Below are positions 1 through 9,712 of a DNA stretch of 64,000 nt, piece after piece. The position numbers and the translations under genes were made by a program. The DNA is from Mastigamoeba balamuthi (lineage: Eukaryota; Evosea; Mastigamoebida; Mastigamoebidae), in NCBI GenBank assembly GCA_902651635.1, contig CACRSC010000085.1:1-64000 (forward strand), in the 5' to 3' direction. The notes under the pieces were generated by a model. It was not told where the DNA came from. It was given only the letters and a program-made list of their open reading frames with translations, and ran no database searches. Every line of letters begins with the position of its first letter. Within the stretch, counting starts at the first letter, position 1.

Positions 1-1001
1 ACTGGACACCCTCTCAGTGGGGTGAGGCACTGGCACTAGCAGGAACACCTGTCTTCACTGAGGAAGACTGGCACCCCTGGAGGTCATGTGCAGGAGTCTG
101 GGACTGCTCAGATGAGCAGGTCATTGCAGCCAAGGAGGCAGAGCGTCAGATGCAGGCAGTACTGCATTTTGAGGGTGACCTTCAGCACACCTCTTTCATT
201 ATGCACTGTGATAACCAGGTCTCAGTGGCATATCTGAGAAAGGGGGGAGGACGTGTTCCAGAGCTGGCAGACATAGCATGGAAGCTGATCTGCTGGCTGT
301 TAGAAAACGAGGCACACCTCCTGGGGGTCTTTTGGATCCCATCTGAGGCAAATGCATTCACTGATGGCCTCACTCGTACTGAATTGGAACGAGAGTGGTG
401 CCTTCTGCCACACATTTTCCACACCATTGAGAGTGAGTGGAAATGGCAGTTAAGGCCATCCATGACAGTGGATGCATTCGCATCTCGAACAGCCACATGC
501 CTTCCGAAGTTTGTGGCACGCACCTCACAGCCAGGAGCATGGCAGGTTAATTTCTTTGCATCTGACCTCAGTGAAGAGGTGTCCTGGTGCAATCCACCAT
601 GGACCCTGCTCCCGAAGGTGTTGCGTGCCCTTACTGAGAGGCAATGGAGAGCTGTTGTCCTGCTACCAGACTGGGATGTGTATAGAGGTTATGTGGCTCG
701 CAGCCCATTGACCCTACAGCTCAAGGCAGCGGGAGGCCCATTCTTTTATCAGCCCTACTCGGATAGGAAGAGTGGAGTGTTGCTGTGGAACTGGCACATG
801 ACCAGCTCCTCCAGCTGGAGCTGGATCAGTGCAAGAAGTCAAAGGCCACTTGTGGTCACATCGTGTGATGAGAGAATCTCGAATGGGATGTGCTGTGCCA
901 TGATGGTCACATTGTCCAGCAGCATCTCAGCCATCAGCAGGGTGCTGGCCCACTCTCGGGCCACCTTCCATGACGTAGTGAGGTGTAACATCTCAGGTTG
1001 A
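1..1001 (+). mobile_element. DIRS-like (tyrosine-recombinase) retrotransposon fossil, RNase H and methylase-like part
   Basis: An open frame runs in from before the window and covers about 330 codons. Its first half has the RNase H signature of DIRS/Ngaro polyproteins: a CDNQVSVAYLRKGG stretch followed by a WIPSEANAFTDGLTR stretch. The second half (VDAFAS, then NFFASDLSEEVSWCNPPW) resembles the DNA-methylase-like domain that follows RNase H in DIRS elements. The reverse transcriptase would lie upstream, outside the window, and no clear tyrosine recombinase follows, so this is a truncated fossil. The visible part shows few breaks, which suggests a relatively young copy. Family assignment rests on motif recognition; the wider class (RT-RNase H retroelement) is surer than the DIRS label. 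Confidence 0.7.
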
Positions 1002-1029
1002 TGTCGACACCCTTGGGGGGCCAGCTCAC

Positions 1030-1508
1030 TGCCACCTCTTTAGAGGAACCAACTTGTGGTTGATAAACACGTAGGCAGGGTTTGATCCCTCCAGCATCTT
1101 AATGGTACGAGCCAGGCCCTGCAGCCCTGCAGCTCGTTCTGGCTCTTCAATGTTGCAACCACCATATGCTGCTCGTGCAGGTCATTGGTCACCCTCTGTA
1201 GCTCTTTCTTGTACATGGTGATCTTGTCCTTCAACTTGGCCCTGGCAGTCTCCAGGCCCTTGGTGATCTATCTGATCCTGCTACTGTGCTGGAACATGTA
1301 GACCTGGTGCAGCAGCAGAGGCGATCTGATCAGTCAGCCTCTGCACCTCCTTCTGAGTTCTCTGGTTCAGTGCATCCAGGTCCTTCATACATGCAGTGAG
1401 GAACTCTATGGTCTGCAGTGCCATAAGCATATTCTTCTCGTGCTGTTTCTGTGGTTGAATTACTTTAGTGTTTTGTGCTGCTGGCAAATAATTAGGTGCT
1501 GCCAGCAT
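1030..1508 (-). pseudogene. Coiled-coil protein fragment, downstream part of an interrupted unknown gene
   Basis: Read from 1508 downward this encodes a helical, charged segment (NMLMALQTIEFLTACMKDL, then NQRTQKEVQRLTDQI). After a frame change near 1270 it continues as LKDKITMYKKELQRVTNDLH and ends in a short segment FINHKLVPLKRWQ just before a stop near 1038. Heptad-like spacing of L, I and M suggests a coiled coil. The mariner copy at 1512-2377 separates it from a second stretch on the same strand (2390-3190), and the two probably once formed one protein. I do not recognise the family. The frame change shows it is no longer intact. Confidence 0.4.
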
Positions 1509-1511
1509 AGA

Positions 1512-1542
1512 CAGCCCTGGCCATAAGTTTGTTCATACTCCC
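1512..1542 (+). repeat. Left terminal inverted repeat of the mariner copy
   Basis: It begins CAGCCCTGGCCATAAG and continues to CATACTCCC. All 31 bases are repeated in reverse complement at 2347-2377. CAG at the tip is common in Tc1-type ends. Confidence 0.9.
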
Positions 1543-2346
1543 TCAGGTCTAAGTTTTGCTCCCTAAAGGTATTTTTCCGATTTGGGATAAAATAACCAGA
1601 TATTTTAGATCAGTGGAGATACAAACGCATTCTTCAATTGATTTGGGTTTGAGATTTTTTGAATCGTGCCACTTTTTAAACATTTTCGCCCAAACTCGGC
1701 GGAACCAGAACTGGAACCAGGTCATTTTCATGGACGAGGCATCCTTCGAGCTCTTTGGTACCCCAAGGAGAGCATAGCAGTCCCGGTCCCACCCCTACAT
1801 GGTGCACAAAGTCAAGCATCCAGGCAAACATCTGGAGGTGCTTTTCAGTGCAAGGGTTTGGGTGCCTCTACACGTTCACATGCAACCTCAATGCCAAGAA
1901 GCTCTGTACTATCTACAACAGAGCCCTGCTGCCCAGTGCCAAGAAGTGGTTCGGACCCACTTCAGGTGGCTGGGTGCTGCAAGAGGACAACGATCTGAAG
2001 CACACCAGCAATCTCAGAAAGACCTGGAGGGCCTCACAATGTGGACCACATGGCCTGGCCAGCATGCTCCCCAGACCTCAACCCGATAGAAAACGTGTGG
2101 TCTCTCCTCAAGGCTCGCATGGCGTTGCACTGCCCCCGGAACGTCGCAGGACTGCACTGTGTGCTGCACAAGGAATGGGCAAGGCTTCCGAAATCTCTCG
2201 CCAAAAATTGGTAGCAAGTATGAATTCACGTCTGGAAAGGGTCACAGAGGCTGATGGGGACTACATCCTCTACTAACCATCAGCACTCCCACTCTCCTCC
2301 CTCTGCCCCTTATGACAAACAAAGTCTGGTTGCTTGTCTGTTCTGG

Positions 2347-2377
2347 GGGAGTATGAACAAACTTATGGCCAGGGCTG
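2347..2377 (-). repeat. Right terminal inverted repeat of the mariner copy
   Basis: Perfect reverse complement of 1512-1542, followed immediately by TA at 2378-2379. Such identity between ends, beside a decayed coding region, is expected when the ends are kept by mobilisation in trans. Confidence 0.9.
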
Positions 2378-2389
2378 TAAATTGTGTGT

Positions 2390-3190
2390 GTTAATAAAGG
2401 GGAGTACTGCATTGGTAACTGCCCGGTACAGGACTGAGCGAGCCCTCATGGTATCAATGTTGTTGTCCTCCCAGGCCTGCGTGGGCAGCTCAGACCACAA
2501 CGTGGGCTTTGCTGGAGCCCCAGGGGCCCCAAGCATCTCGCAGTCTGCTGGTGCTGCTGCTGCTGCTGCTGGGGCTGGTGCATGATACTACTGGATCTTC
2601 AAAGGCAAATGAGAATGAACGTGATGCTGAGCTGGGGCAGCTGGAGGCACGTACTTCTCAACGCTTTCCTCCCTCGTCCTCTTGTGTGCTGTTGTCTTCT
2701 CCTTGTGCTCCTCCTGGTCATCGTCATCCCTGATGCACTCCTTCTTCTCCTTGCCTGCCAGCTTGTCAATGAACTCAGAGCTGGAGCTGGAGCTCTCAGC
2801 CTCGTCCTCAGATGCAGAAGACGTTTCCTTGCTGGCGTCCTTGGCTCCCTTGCTCTTCTTGATGCTCCTCACAGTATTCAGCATGGCTTTGGGGCCATTC
2901 ATGGCACGCCCCCTCTTGCTGAGGTGGCTGAGGCAACACACCTTGGCTGCAATAGCAGTCAGTGTCATGCTTGCATTCTGCACTTTGTTCTTCATTGGGT
3001 CCCAGAATGGCATGGTGAAGTACATGAGCTCCAGGCAGTCAGTCCTTGCCTGGACTGCCTCCTCCATGGTCAGAACGACTCTGTTCTTGGTCAGGGTGGA
3101 GATAGCATTAATGGAGGCCTGCACAACTGCGTCTTCGTACTGCTGGCATGCCTTGGGCATTGTCACTTGCCTGTACTGCTGCAGCAGTAG
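2390..3190 (-). pseudogene. Unknown protein with helical N-part and acidic Ser/Glu/Lys-rich tail
   Basis: The longest open part (about 190 codons, 3166-2588) starts KACQQYEDAVVQASINAIS and carries a helical segment (VQARTDCLELMYFTMPFWD). It then has a low-complexity tail with a run of serines after EDEAE, then KLAGKEKKE and RDDDDQEEHKEK. A stop near 2588 is followed in the same frame by an Ala/Pro-rich stretch with six alanines and SELPTQAWEDNNIDTMRARS, so coding sequence probably once continued to the mariner insertion. The context (transposon inserted into it, Harbinger sequence beyond) suggests a gene of a larger mobile element, but I do not recognise a domain. A host nuclear protein is an alternative. 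Confidence 0.4.
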
Positions 3191-3235
3191 GCTGAAAAGT
3201 GAGTTAGACTAGTTATGCCAGCGACTTTTTCTATG

Positions 3236-3350
3236 TGCCAGGTGCCAGCAGCAAATAGATATGTGCCGGCATCATATAGCTATGTGCCGGTGGCAAATGT
3301 ATGTGCCAGTGGCACATAGCTATATGCTGCTGGCACATAAACAAAAGTGC
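3236..3350. repeat. Short tandem repeat built on TATGTGCCGGTGGCA
   Basis: Roughly five imperfect units of about 20-27 bp, each with TGTGCC(A/G)G...GGCA(C/A)ATA. Each unit is itself partly palindromic (TGTGCCAG and CTGGCACA). Confidence 0.7.
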
Positions 3351-3358
3351 CAGAAAAC

Positions 3359-3799
3359 TCAAAAACAGAATAAACCAATTGAAAAACGAGTGAAAGACAG
3401 AGGAAATACACACAAATTGATAAAGCCCTCACTGTTGCTCAGGAGGTAGTCGACGTCGAAGTGCTGCCATGCTGTTAGCACAGGGTGCCTTACTGCACCA
3501 CAGGGAATACTGATCACTGTGTTCTTCTTCTGCATGCCAGCCACTGAAAACACTGGGTCAAGGACGAGGTGGCACAACTGCTTCTTCATGCTGGTGTTGA
3601 CCAGAATGACGAGGTTGAGGAGAATGACTAGAGTCCACTCGTCCTCCAGATAGGCCCAGTACACACTGCCGGACTGCAGCAACGTGGACCATTTGCTGGA
3701 TTCCATGTGGCACACGTCCGTGCAAACCTCTTCTATGACAGAAATAATGACACCAAGTGATATGCAGTGCCTCTCATCACTGCAGAAGAGACGCCACAC
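3359..3799 (-). CDS. Unknown ORF fragment, possibly an exon of the same unknown gene
   Basis: An open frame of about 146 codons on the same strand as the unknown gene at 2390-3190. It includes a cysteine/tryptophan-bearing first part (SDERHCISLGVIISVIEEV, CHMESSKWSTLLQSGSVYWA) and a hydrophobic middle (WTLVILLNLVILVNTS). It ends about where a tandem repeat begins. If the two frames are exons of one gene, the repeat lies in the intron. I recognise no family. Confidence 0.3.
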   Translation of the reverse strand: MWRLFCSDERHCISLGVIISVIEEVCTDVCHMESSKWSTLLQSGSVYWAYLEDEWTLVILLNLVILVNTSMKKQLCHLVLDPVFSVAGMQKKNTVISIPCGAVRHPVLTAWQHFDVDYLLSNSEGFINLCVFPLSFTRFSIGLFCF

Positions 3800-3859
3800 C
3801 AGGCTGAAGCAGCACAGTAAGCTGAAACAGAATGAAAAAAGATTAAATTTGTTATTAAA

Positions 3860-4624
3860 TTAAGAAAAATTGAATTTATCGATTTGATCTTTTTAAATAG
3901 TTTTTATGCATTTAGTGATTTATGTGCATTTTGTGCATTAAATCATACAATGCATGTGTACTACATGCACATGTAGCATACGTAGTGATAAAGATAAATC
4001 GAATTAATGAATGAATAGTTGTTTTTCAGTACTTTTGCACATGTAGTGCAACATGCACGACATGCACTACACAACTTGCACATGCAGCACTACAAGTGCA
4101 CTGAATAAAGTGTGCTAATTTTGCACTACTTGGCACTAAATTTAGCATAATAATTTAATTGACATCTTTAAAGAATATATATATATATTATGAAAATCTA
4201 AAATATATTTCTTTTGTTTTTCTGCACAGTGCTGCTTGAGTCTCTTCTGCTGTGTAGTGAGGCACCGCACCTCATCTGCACTCATTGCCTGAAGCTTGTC
4301 AACGTCGTCCCAGTCATTGTTCTTGTCCGTGTCCTCTGGTGCTGCCTGTGGTGCCTTGACCTCGTCCTACACAGAAATCCGTTAGATGAAGAGGAAGGGG
4401 AAGGGGCAGGAGTGGAAGGAGGGGGGGGAGGGGTGCACCTCTACTGCCATCTTAGCTGCTGTTTCCTTTTCATGTGCTGCCATACAGGCAGCACGTTTGT
4501 GTTGTACTGAATTGCTGATCAGGTCAATGGCACGCAGAGGAGAGACCTCCTCTCTCCTCTTTTTGGCTGGCTGGGCCTGGCTTCTTTAAAGCCTCAGCTG
4601 CCGCTGTACTAAAGAGTATTAGAA
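3860..4624 (-). mobile_element. Harbinger-like copy A, 3-prime end of the second gene (ORF2) and its tail
   Basis: Two ORF2 exons are recognisable on the minus strand by similarity to copy D at 52979-56417. One (about 4624-4390) has EERGGLS and DLISNSVQHKRAA; the last (about 4360-4215) has NNDWDDVDKL and LTTQQKRLKQHC. Beyond lies the AT-rich tail full of GTGCAT and TGCACTAC words that all copies share, plus an AT dinucleotide run at about 4177-4190. The terminal inverted repeat itself is not seen at the left, so the end is lost or diverged. Confidence 0.6.
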
Positions 4625-4629
4625 AAAGC

Positions 4630-5555
4630 ACATTGCTCCTTCCGAAAATTCTTGGGTAGAAATGTGAGGGAACCACATGAATAAATCCCTCTGACACACA
4701 AACGCCGGCCAGAGTTGGAACAAGCACCGAAACAGAAAGAATAATGGTAGTACTAAAGAATAGGAATGGTTGCTCAACATTAAATGCTGTTCTTTATGCA
4801 CTGTGGGCTCAATTATGGTTTTTTCTCATGTCTGGCAGATTTTTTGTTGTTTGGCCCATTTCTTTAGGGTGAGAAACCAAACAGTTCCTTCCAATGATTG
4901 ATTCTCTTAACCATAATGCACATAAGAGCTACAGGGCATAGTATCCCTGTACTAATGTGGCTCGTGGTGTTTTTGCCTCCAGAGAACATGTGAGAAGCCT
5001 GCATCTCTCAGGAGGCCCTTCTTTGAACTGTTTAACACGAACCACTTTCGTGTCAGTGTACAAAATTTGCAATAGTTTTCCTTAATTATATTGCTTTTTT
5101 CAATGTTCATATAGAGATGTAATTCAAATCGCAAATAAAATTTGGGAACCATTTGACACATTTTCCTACAGATCAGTTATAGGGGTATCATAACAAATAG
5201 CATCATTGATTTGATCAAGGAAAAGGCGGAACTCACAGATTCATTGATAATAATCTATTAAATAGAATTCAACTCATTGGTAATAATCCCTTGCAATGAG
5301 AAAGACCAATTGAAGAATTGTCTTTGAATCATTCTATTAGTATACACTGAAGCACATTCTGTCTCCCTATTACTGAATTCCACTAAGAAATTAAACTGAA
5401 GCCCGAATAAAGGATGAAACTGATAGAACTGCACTTAATCTATACAGTTCCTTTTGATGAATGAATTTGTAACAATTCATATATGTTAATGGATCAGTAT
5501 TGAATCATTACAACTATGAGGTTCATAGACATACAGGGTGTCTTACAATGACTTA
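4630..5555. other. AT-rich DNA inside copy A, no gene seen
   Basis: No conserved frame, RNA gene or clear repeat noticed. If copy A once joined its ORF2 end (3.9-4.6 kb) to the rest (6.2-8.1 kb), this stretch and the next repeat were inserted later. Confidence 0.4.
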
Positions 5556-6000
5556 CTGAAAAAGAGAATCGAATTGATATTACTTTCTTTATGCGTTCTT
5601 GAATCCTAATAATTGGAAATGACGAGTTAATTCAGTTCTACATAATGAGATCAGCATTAATATCAGAAATTTGAGTGTCTATTCTTTCATGAATGAAAAC
5701 TGCACTTTTCTGGAATTTAAGTTTAGAAATACCTATACACTATATCTCAATTCGGATAAGGTAAACTGGCAACTGATTTGATCAAAATAAGAGAGATTTG
5801 AGTCATTTGTATTGCTCTTTGTATATAAATGGTATACAGAGCAATAAAAAGATGAAAAATCGGAATTCAGCCATATTTTAAATGCATACTATAAGAAGAG
5901 TACTGTTCCTAGCAAGAGCATTATTAGAAAGTACAAGTGACTGCTCGTGATTTTTCATTTGTTTTCACTTCAACTTTTTTCGGAAACTGCCAGGTGTATT
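5556..6000 (+). repeat. AT-rich dispersed repeat R1, copy 1
   Basis: Similar to 41600-42000 over about 400 bp. Shared landmarks include CTTTCATGAATGAAA, CTGCACTTTTCTGGAATT, GAGCATTATTAG and TTTTTCGGAA in the same order and orientation. No coding capacity is seen. It could be a non-autonomous transposon or the untranslated part of a larger one. Confidence 0.7.
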
Positions 6001-6249
6001 CTTACTGCTGAAACAGAGAATGATGAGTAATATTCCTAGATATTTTTCCAATAGGTGTTCCAAAATTCAATTTATGGAGTATGTTGATTTAACTGTTCAT
6101 ATTACATGATAGGTATGACAAACTTGATCAATTGTTCAAGTTCATATGTGAATTCTCAATCTTCATTTCCCTAACAATCAAATATTTTAATGTATTTAAG
6201 GGGTTTTCCCCCAAAGGTGTGCATCGTGCATGAGTATTGCTCATGATGC

Positions 6250-6735
6250 ACGTGGTCCACGCACAAGGTGCATGAGTATACTGAAAGTGTTGCGCAAGAG
6301 GTAGAGAATGCAGAGGAAAACGAACCTTGCGGCCCAGCCTGTGTCATGCTTCTGCCTCTGAGGAGGAGCTTGACGTGGGCTCCTCCTCAGGGGCACTGGA
6401 TCCCACCTCACTGCTGCTGGTGGGAGTTGGGCTGTGGCATTGATGGTGGCGACTGTGCTGCTGCACGTGCTGCTACTCCCCCGTGCCCTTCTTATTGGCC
6501 TTTGCACAGTACTTGGTATCAGTGTGGTGGTGGCATTTGTGCCACAGCTCCAGTTCAGCTGCTCCTGTTGGACGTAATTTGTTGTGCACGTAGTGCTGCC
6601 GTCCCCTGCTGAAGCAGCACGGCCCTGGAAAAGTGACAGCCTCCACTTTGCTGTGGGCTGTTGCTGAGTACATGGCTGTGCTGTCAGCCCCAAATTCAAG
6701 TGGACAGGCAACTTCGCGCATGGGCACTGCCAGTC
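6250..6735 (-). pseudogene. Harbinger-like copy A, middle exons of ORF2, rearranged
   Basis: On the minus strand this reads ELELWHKCHHHTDTKY and later EEEPTSSSSSEAEA, matching the exon of copy D that reads KELQLERQQQHANYKYHSQ and SSEEELTSSFSSEEKAQA. The neighbouring piece 6600-6735, homologous to the first ORF2 exon (TLLWAVAEYMAVL), reads on the plus strand instead, so the copy has suffered an internal inversion or is a chimera. Several frame breaks are present; it cannot encode a working protein. Confidence 0.55.
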
Positions 6736-7039
6736 ATCTGAAGAGGGATGTTGAGGGGAGAGGTGAGTGTTTGGTGTGGGCTTAGAAAAAACTGGATGAG
6801 TGCGCCATTAATTCAATCGTTTTCTGTGAATCAATTGGGAAAAACGATAACGTTACATCAATCACATCATTCACTGTACGTGCATAAAGTGCATGTAGCA
6901 CTGCTAGCGTTTTCATTCTCAAATACACTTTTTAATTCTAATAAATTAAATCGATATAAATTCATTTTAATTCAATTGATAATTATAAAATTCTACCGCC
7001 CAATTCCCAATTTATTCTAAAATTGTGAAAAATGCGCAG

Positions 7040-7680
7040 GGTGTCTGGAATGCCCGGATTTCAAAGGCAAACAGGCTTCCTCCACCCTGGTCTTGTACAA
7101 TCCACGAGTGTGTGGATGTCAAGGCCACTGATATCTCACGGCTCAGCCACAAGCAGAACAAGTTCTACAATGGCAAGTACAAGGGGCACGTGGTCAAGAT
7201 CCAGGTGGTGGTCAACAATCAGGGCATCCCCATGGACGTTCATGAGTTGTACAAGGGGGTTCGTCACGACCTGAAGATCTGGCAGAGCTCAGCTCCACAC
7301 AGGGAACTGCAAGGGACCACGACTGCTGGCTGACAATGCCTATGCCAGTGTCCCAAGCAGCGAGCTGCTGACCCCTTTCAAGCACGCCTCTCTGTTCGAC
7401 TCTGTCAATGAAAGGCAGAGGAACTGCCATGAAGTACACCAGGTTTAAATGCCAGTGGAACCGTGTTCACAGGCGCTGAAGAAGCAGAGTAGAGCACTAC
7501 CTGGGCTTCATGTCCCGATTCGACATCGTGGGTAAGAAGTTCAAGGGGAAGAAGGTGATGAGCAATGACCTGCTGAGGTCAGCCATCACAATCATCACGA
7601 ACCTAGATGCCTGGTACCTCAGTGAGAACACCCTGTGCCGTATTCCCAGGGAGGCCTGGTTTCCCAGACAACCCCAGTGA
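7040..7680 (+). pseudogene. Harbinger-like copy A, transposase DDE exon
   Basis: Encodes the catalytic exon of a PIF/Harbinger-type (DDE_Tnp_4) transposase. First aspartate region CVDVKATDISRLS; then a KFYNGKYKGHVVKIQVVVN block ending in GIPMDVHELYKGVRHDLKIW; second aspartate region LLADNAYAS; glutamate region RVEHYLGFMSRFDIVGKKF; stop after NPQ-like PQ. The exon begins after an AAATGCGCAG acceptor exactly as in the other copies. A few frame slips break it. The N-terminal exon found in copies B, D and E is absent here, so this copy lacks a complete transposase. DDE transposases of this class cut and rejoin DNA at the terminal repeats. Confidence 0.8.
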
Positions 7681-8153
7681 AAAAGCCATAACAGAGGTTT
7701 GACTTAGAAAAAATTTATCAGAGCTCAGTGATGAATAATCTCAAAATTGTGCTAAATGTGCTGAAATAGCGCTACATGTGATTAGTAGCACTACATGCGA
7801 TGCATTCAATGGAAATGCATAGCTAAATTAGTGCTACAATCGCTACTAGCACAAATATTTGTGCTAATAGCGATTGAAGTGATGCATAGTGATAGATAAA
7901 AAATAGCTATAATGCTGAATTTCGGTTGCATATAGTGCTAAAATCACTATTAGCGATTTAGCGCAATTTTGCACTTGATTTAGTGCAAAATTAGTGATGA
8001 AGCGCTAAATTAGCACTGAAAAAACATTGCTAAAGATTTATCATTCCGTGTGCAAAAGTCGCAGCAATGACCAATTGTTTAATACACTGAAATAGCACTA
8101 CATGCATTGCATGCAGTGCACAAAAGACACAGTAATGACCAAATGTTTACTGT
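7681..8153 (+). repeat. Harbinger-like copy A, AT-rich tail and terminal repeats
   Basis: The about 390-bp non-coding tail is filled with alternating TAGTGCTA, TGCATTCAATGGAAATGCAT and GCTACTAGC words. It ends in GTCGCAGCAATGACCA near 8075, the reverse complement of the element's terminal GGTCATTGCTGCGAC. A second, similar terminus (ACAGTAATGACCAAATGTTT) follows at about 8132-8151, so the right side holds two ends in tandem. Confidence 0.7.
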
Positions 8154-8159
8154 TTCTGT

Positions 8160-9700
8160 AATGAAATAAGCAGGTGTTCTTCTACTGATTCAGAATCAAA
8201 GAGATCAGGATTCATTCCCCATACAGAAAAGGTATTGATTAAGGGTGAATTGCATCAGTTCATAGACAGTGTTTCATATTCAGTTGACTCCAAAGAATGA
8301 TGATAAATGTCATTAATCTGTACAACTATGGTTAATGATCTCTGAGAAATCGTGAATCTACACATGACTTTCTGGTGCCCAAGTAAGAGCTTAAGGGATC
8401 AGTGATAATTGCTCTTGGTAATAGGTAGAACACTACAAAAATCTGTAAGAGATATCCCTCATTCAGATGTGATTCTTCTAATGATCGAGTCAGAGCAAGT
8501 CTGATACTGAAGCATCTAAGCAGAATACTCTTCAAAGAAACGGATTCTGATAAAGCTCTTCCTGCAAAAAAAGTCTGAAAGAGCACCAAGAAGCTACTGT
8601 TATACCAAGAGCTATTCAGTTTTCACCGAGAGGTAATCTTCTAAAAAGTGAATAAAGTTCCTCATCTTCATAGAGTATTTCTAACAAAAATTGCAGCAAG
8701 TGATACTACATGGCAAGTTTCAGACAAGACATAGTGAAAAGAGAGAATTGAGAATTTGCGAAAAGTAAAAACAAAAAGTATCAAAACCAAAACAAAAAAG
8801 AGCTTTCATAACTGTTAGAATTAAAGATAAAGTGAATATCAGACCAGAACTTAAAGTTAAATTGCAATAAGAAAATCTATTTTGCTACGATATTATTATT
8901 AAATACAATTGTCAGAAGAAATCAATGTTTGTGAAAACTTGGCAGTCTCCCTTAAATTGTGTTTACTGTAATGTAATGGCACACTAAAATTTACGTGCCA
9001 TTTGGAGCTCAGAGCCTCAAAGCACATCTTCATTTAAAGTCTGAGTTACGTTTCCTGATAAGCCTTCAAACTTTCTCTGCTTCAGATTTATCATTCAGAA
9101 CAAGATAACAGTATTTCTTATAGTTGCAGTGGTTGCACTCACTACACTACTGTACCAATGGCCCCTCACATCTCATAGGCTGATTGAATTTTCAGAATGG
9201 CAACTACCCGTATTCAGGTCTCTGAATTCGTCTGGTCCATCATCTCCAAGTGCCTGTTCATTTTGAAATGAAGTTTCAGCTTATAGTTTTTCACTCTTTT
9301 AACAACATTAACAGGTAATCTAGCTGAGAATTCTGTATTTTTCAGCACCATAATGTTGTTCCAGGAATACCTGAATAAATTCCAGAATACTGTTTTTCAT
9401 ATCTCTGAGCATGAGAAAATAATAAGTTAATCAATTAGTGGAATTAAAATGATGCCAAATTCTCATTTTAATTTTGGTCTGAAAGTTGTATTATAAACAT
9501 CTTCAGATAATGATCAGAGATAGAGCATCTGAAAGTGAAATCTCATAGGAAATCACGTAATTTGGATATTTCTTCCAGTTTAGAAGAAGAGTACAATTAT
9601 CATACATAACATGCTGATGCTAATTTATTCTGATTTATTCCATTTATCAAAACACAGTGCAGCATAGTCAAGTTAGTTTTGCCTTGAGAGGGCACTCAAA
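8160..9700. other. AT-rich DNA downstream of the glycosyltransferase-like gene, no gene seen
   Basis: Short unconserved frames only. It probably includes the 3-prime untranslated region of the gene ending at 9713 on the minus strand. No repeat of the window's families was recognised. Confidence 0.4.
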
Positions 9701-9712
9701 TGAGTGACAATT

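Larger units (their letters stand above)
1512..2377 (+). mobile_element. Tc1/mariner transposon, internally deleted, with terminal inverted repeats
   Basis: An 866-bp element bounded by perfect 31-bp inverted repeats. The interior encodes the C-terminal two thirds of a Tc1/mariner transposase in several frames: VIFMDEASFELFGTPRRA carries the second catalytic aspartate region, then VKHPGKH, WVLQEDND and KHTSN, then LNPIENVWSLLKARM and EWARLPKSLAKNW, typical of the DDE C-terminus. The N-terminal helix-turn-helix half is missing, so the copy is non-autonomous, and at least three frame changes show decay. The base pair after the right end is TA, the Tc1/mariner target; the left side reads GA, probably a mutated TA. 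Confidence 0.88.

Noticed and set aside
2582-3212. Two plus-strand frames of 176-202 codons
   Set aside because: Leu/Ser-rich antisense of the minus-strand unknown gene; no coherent domains.
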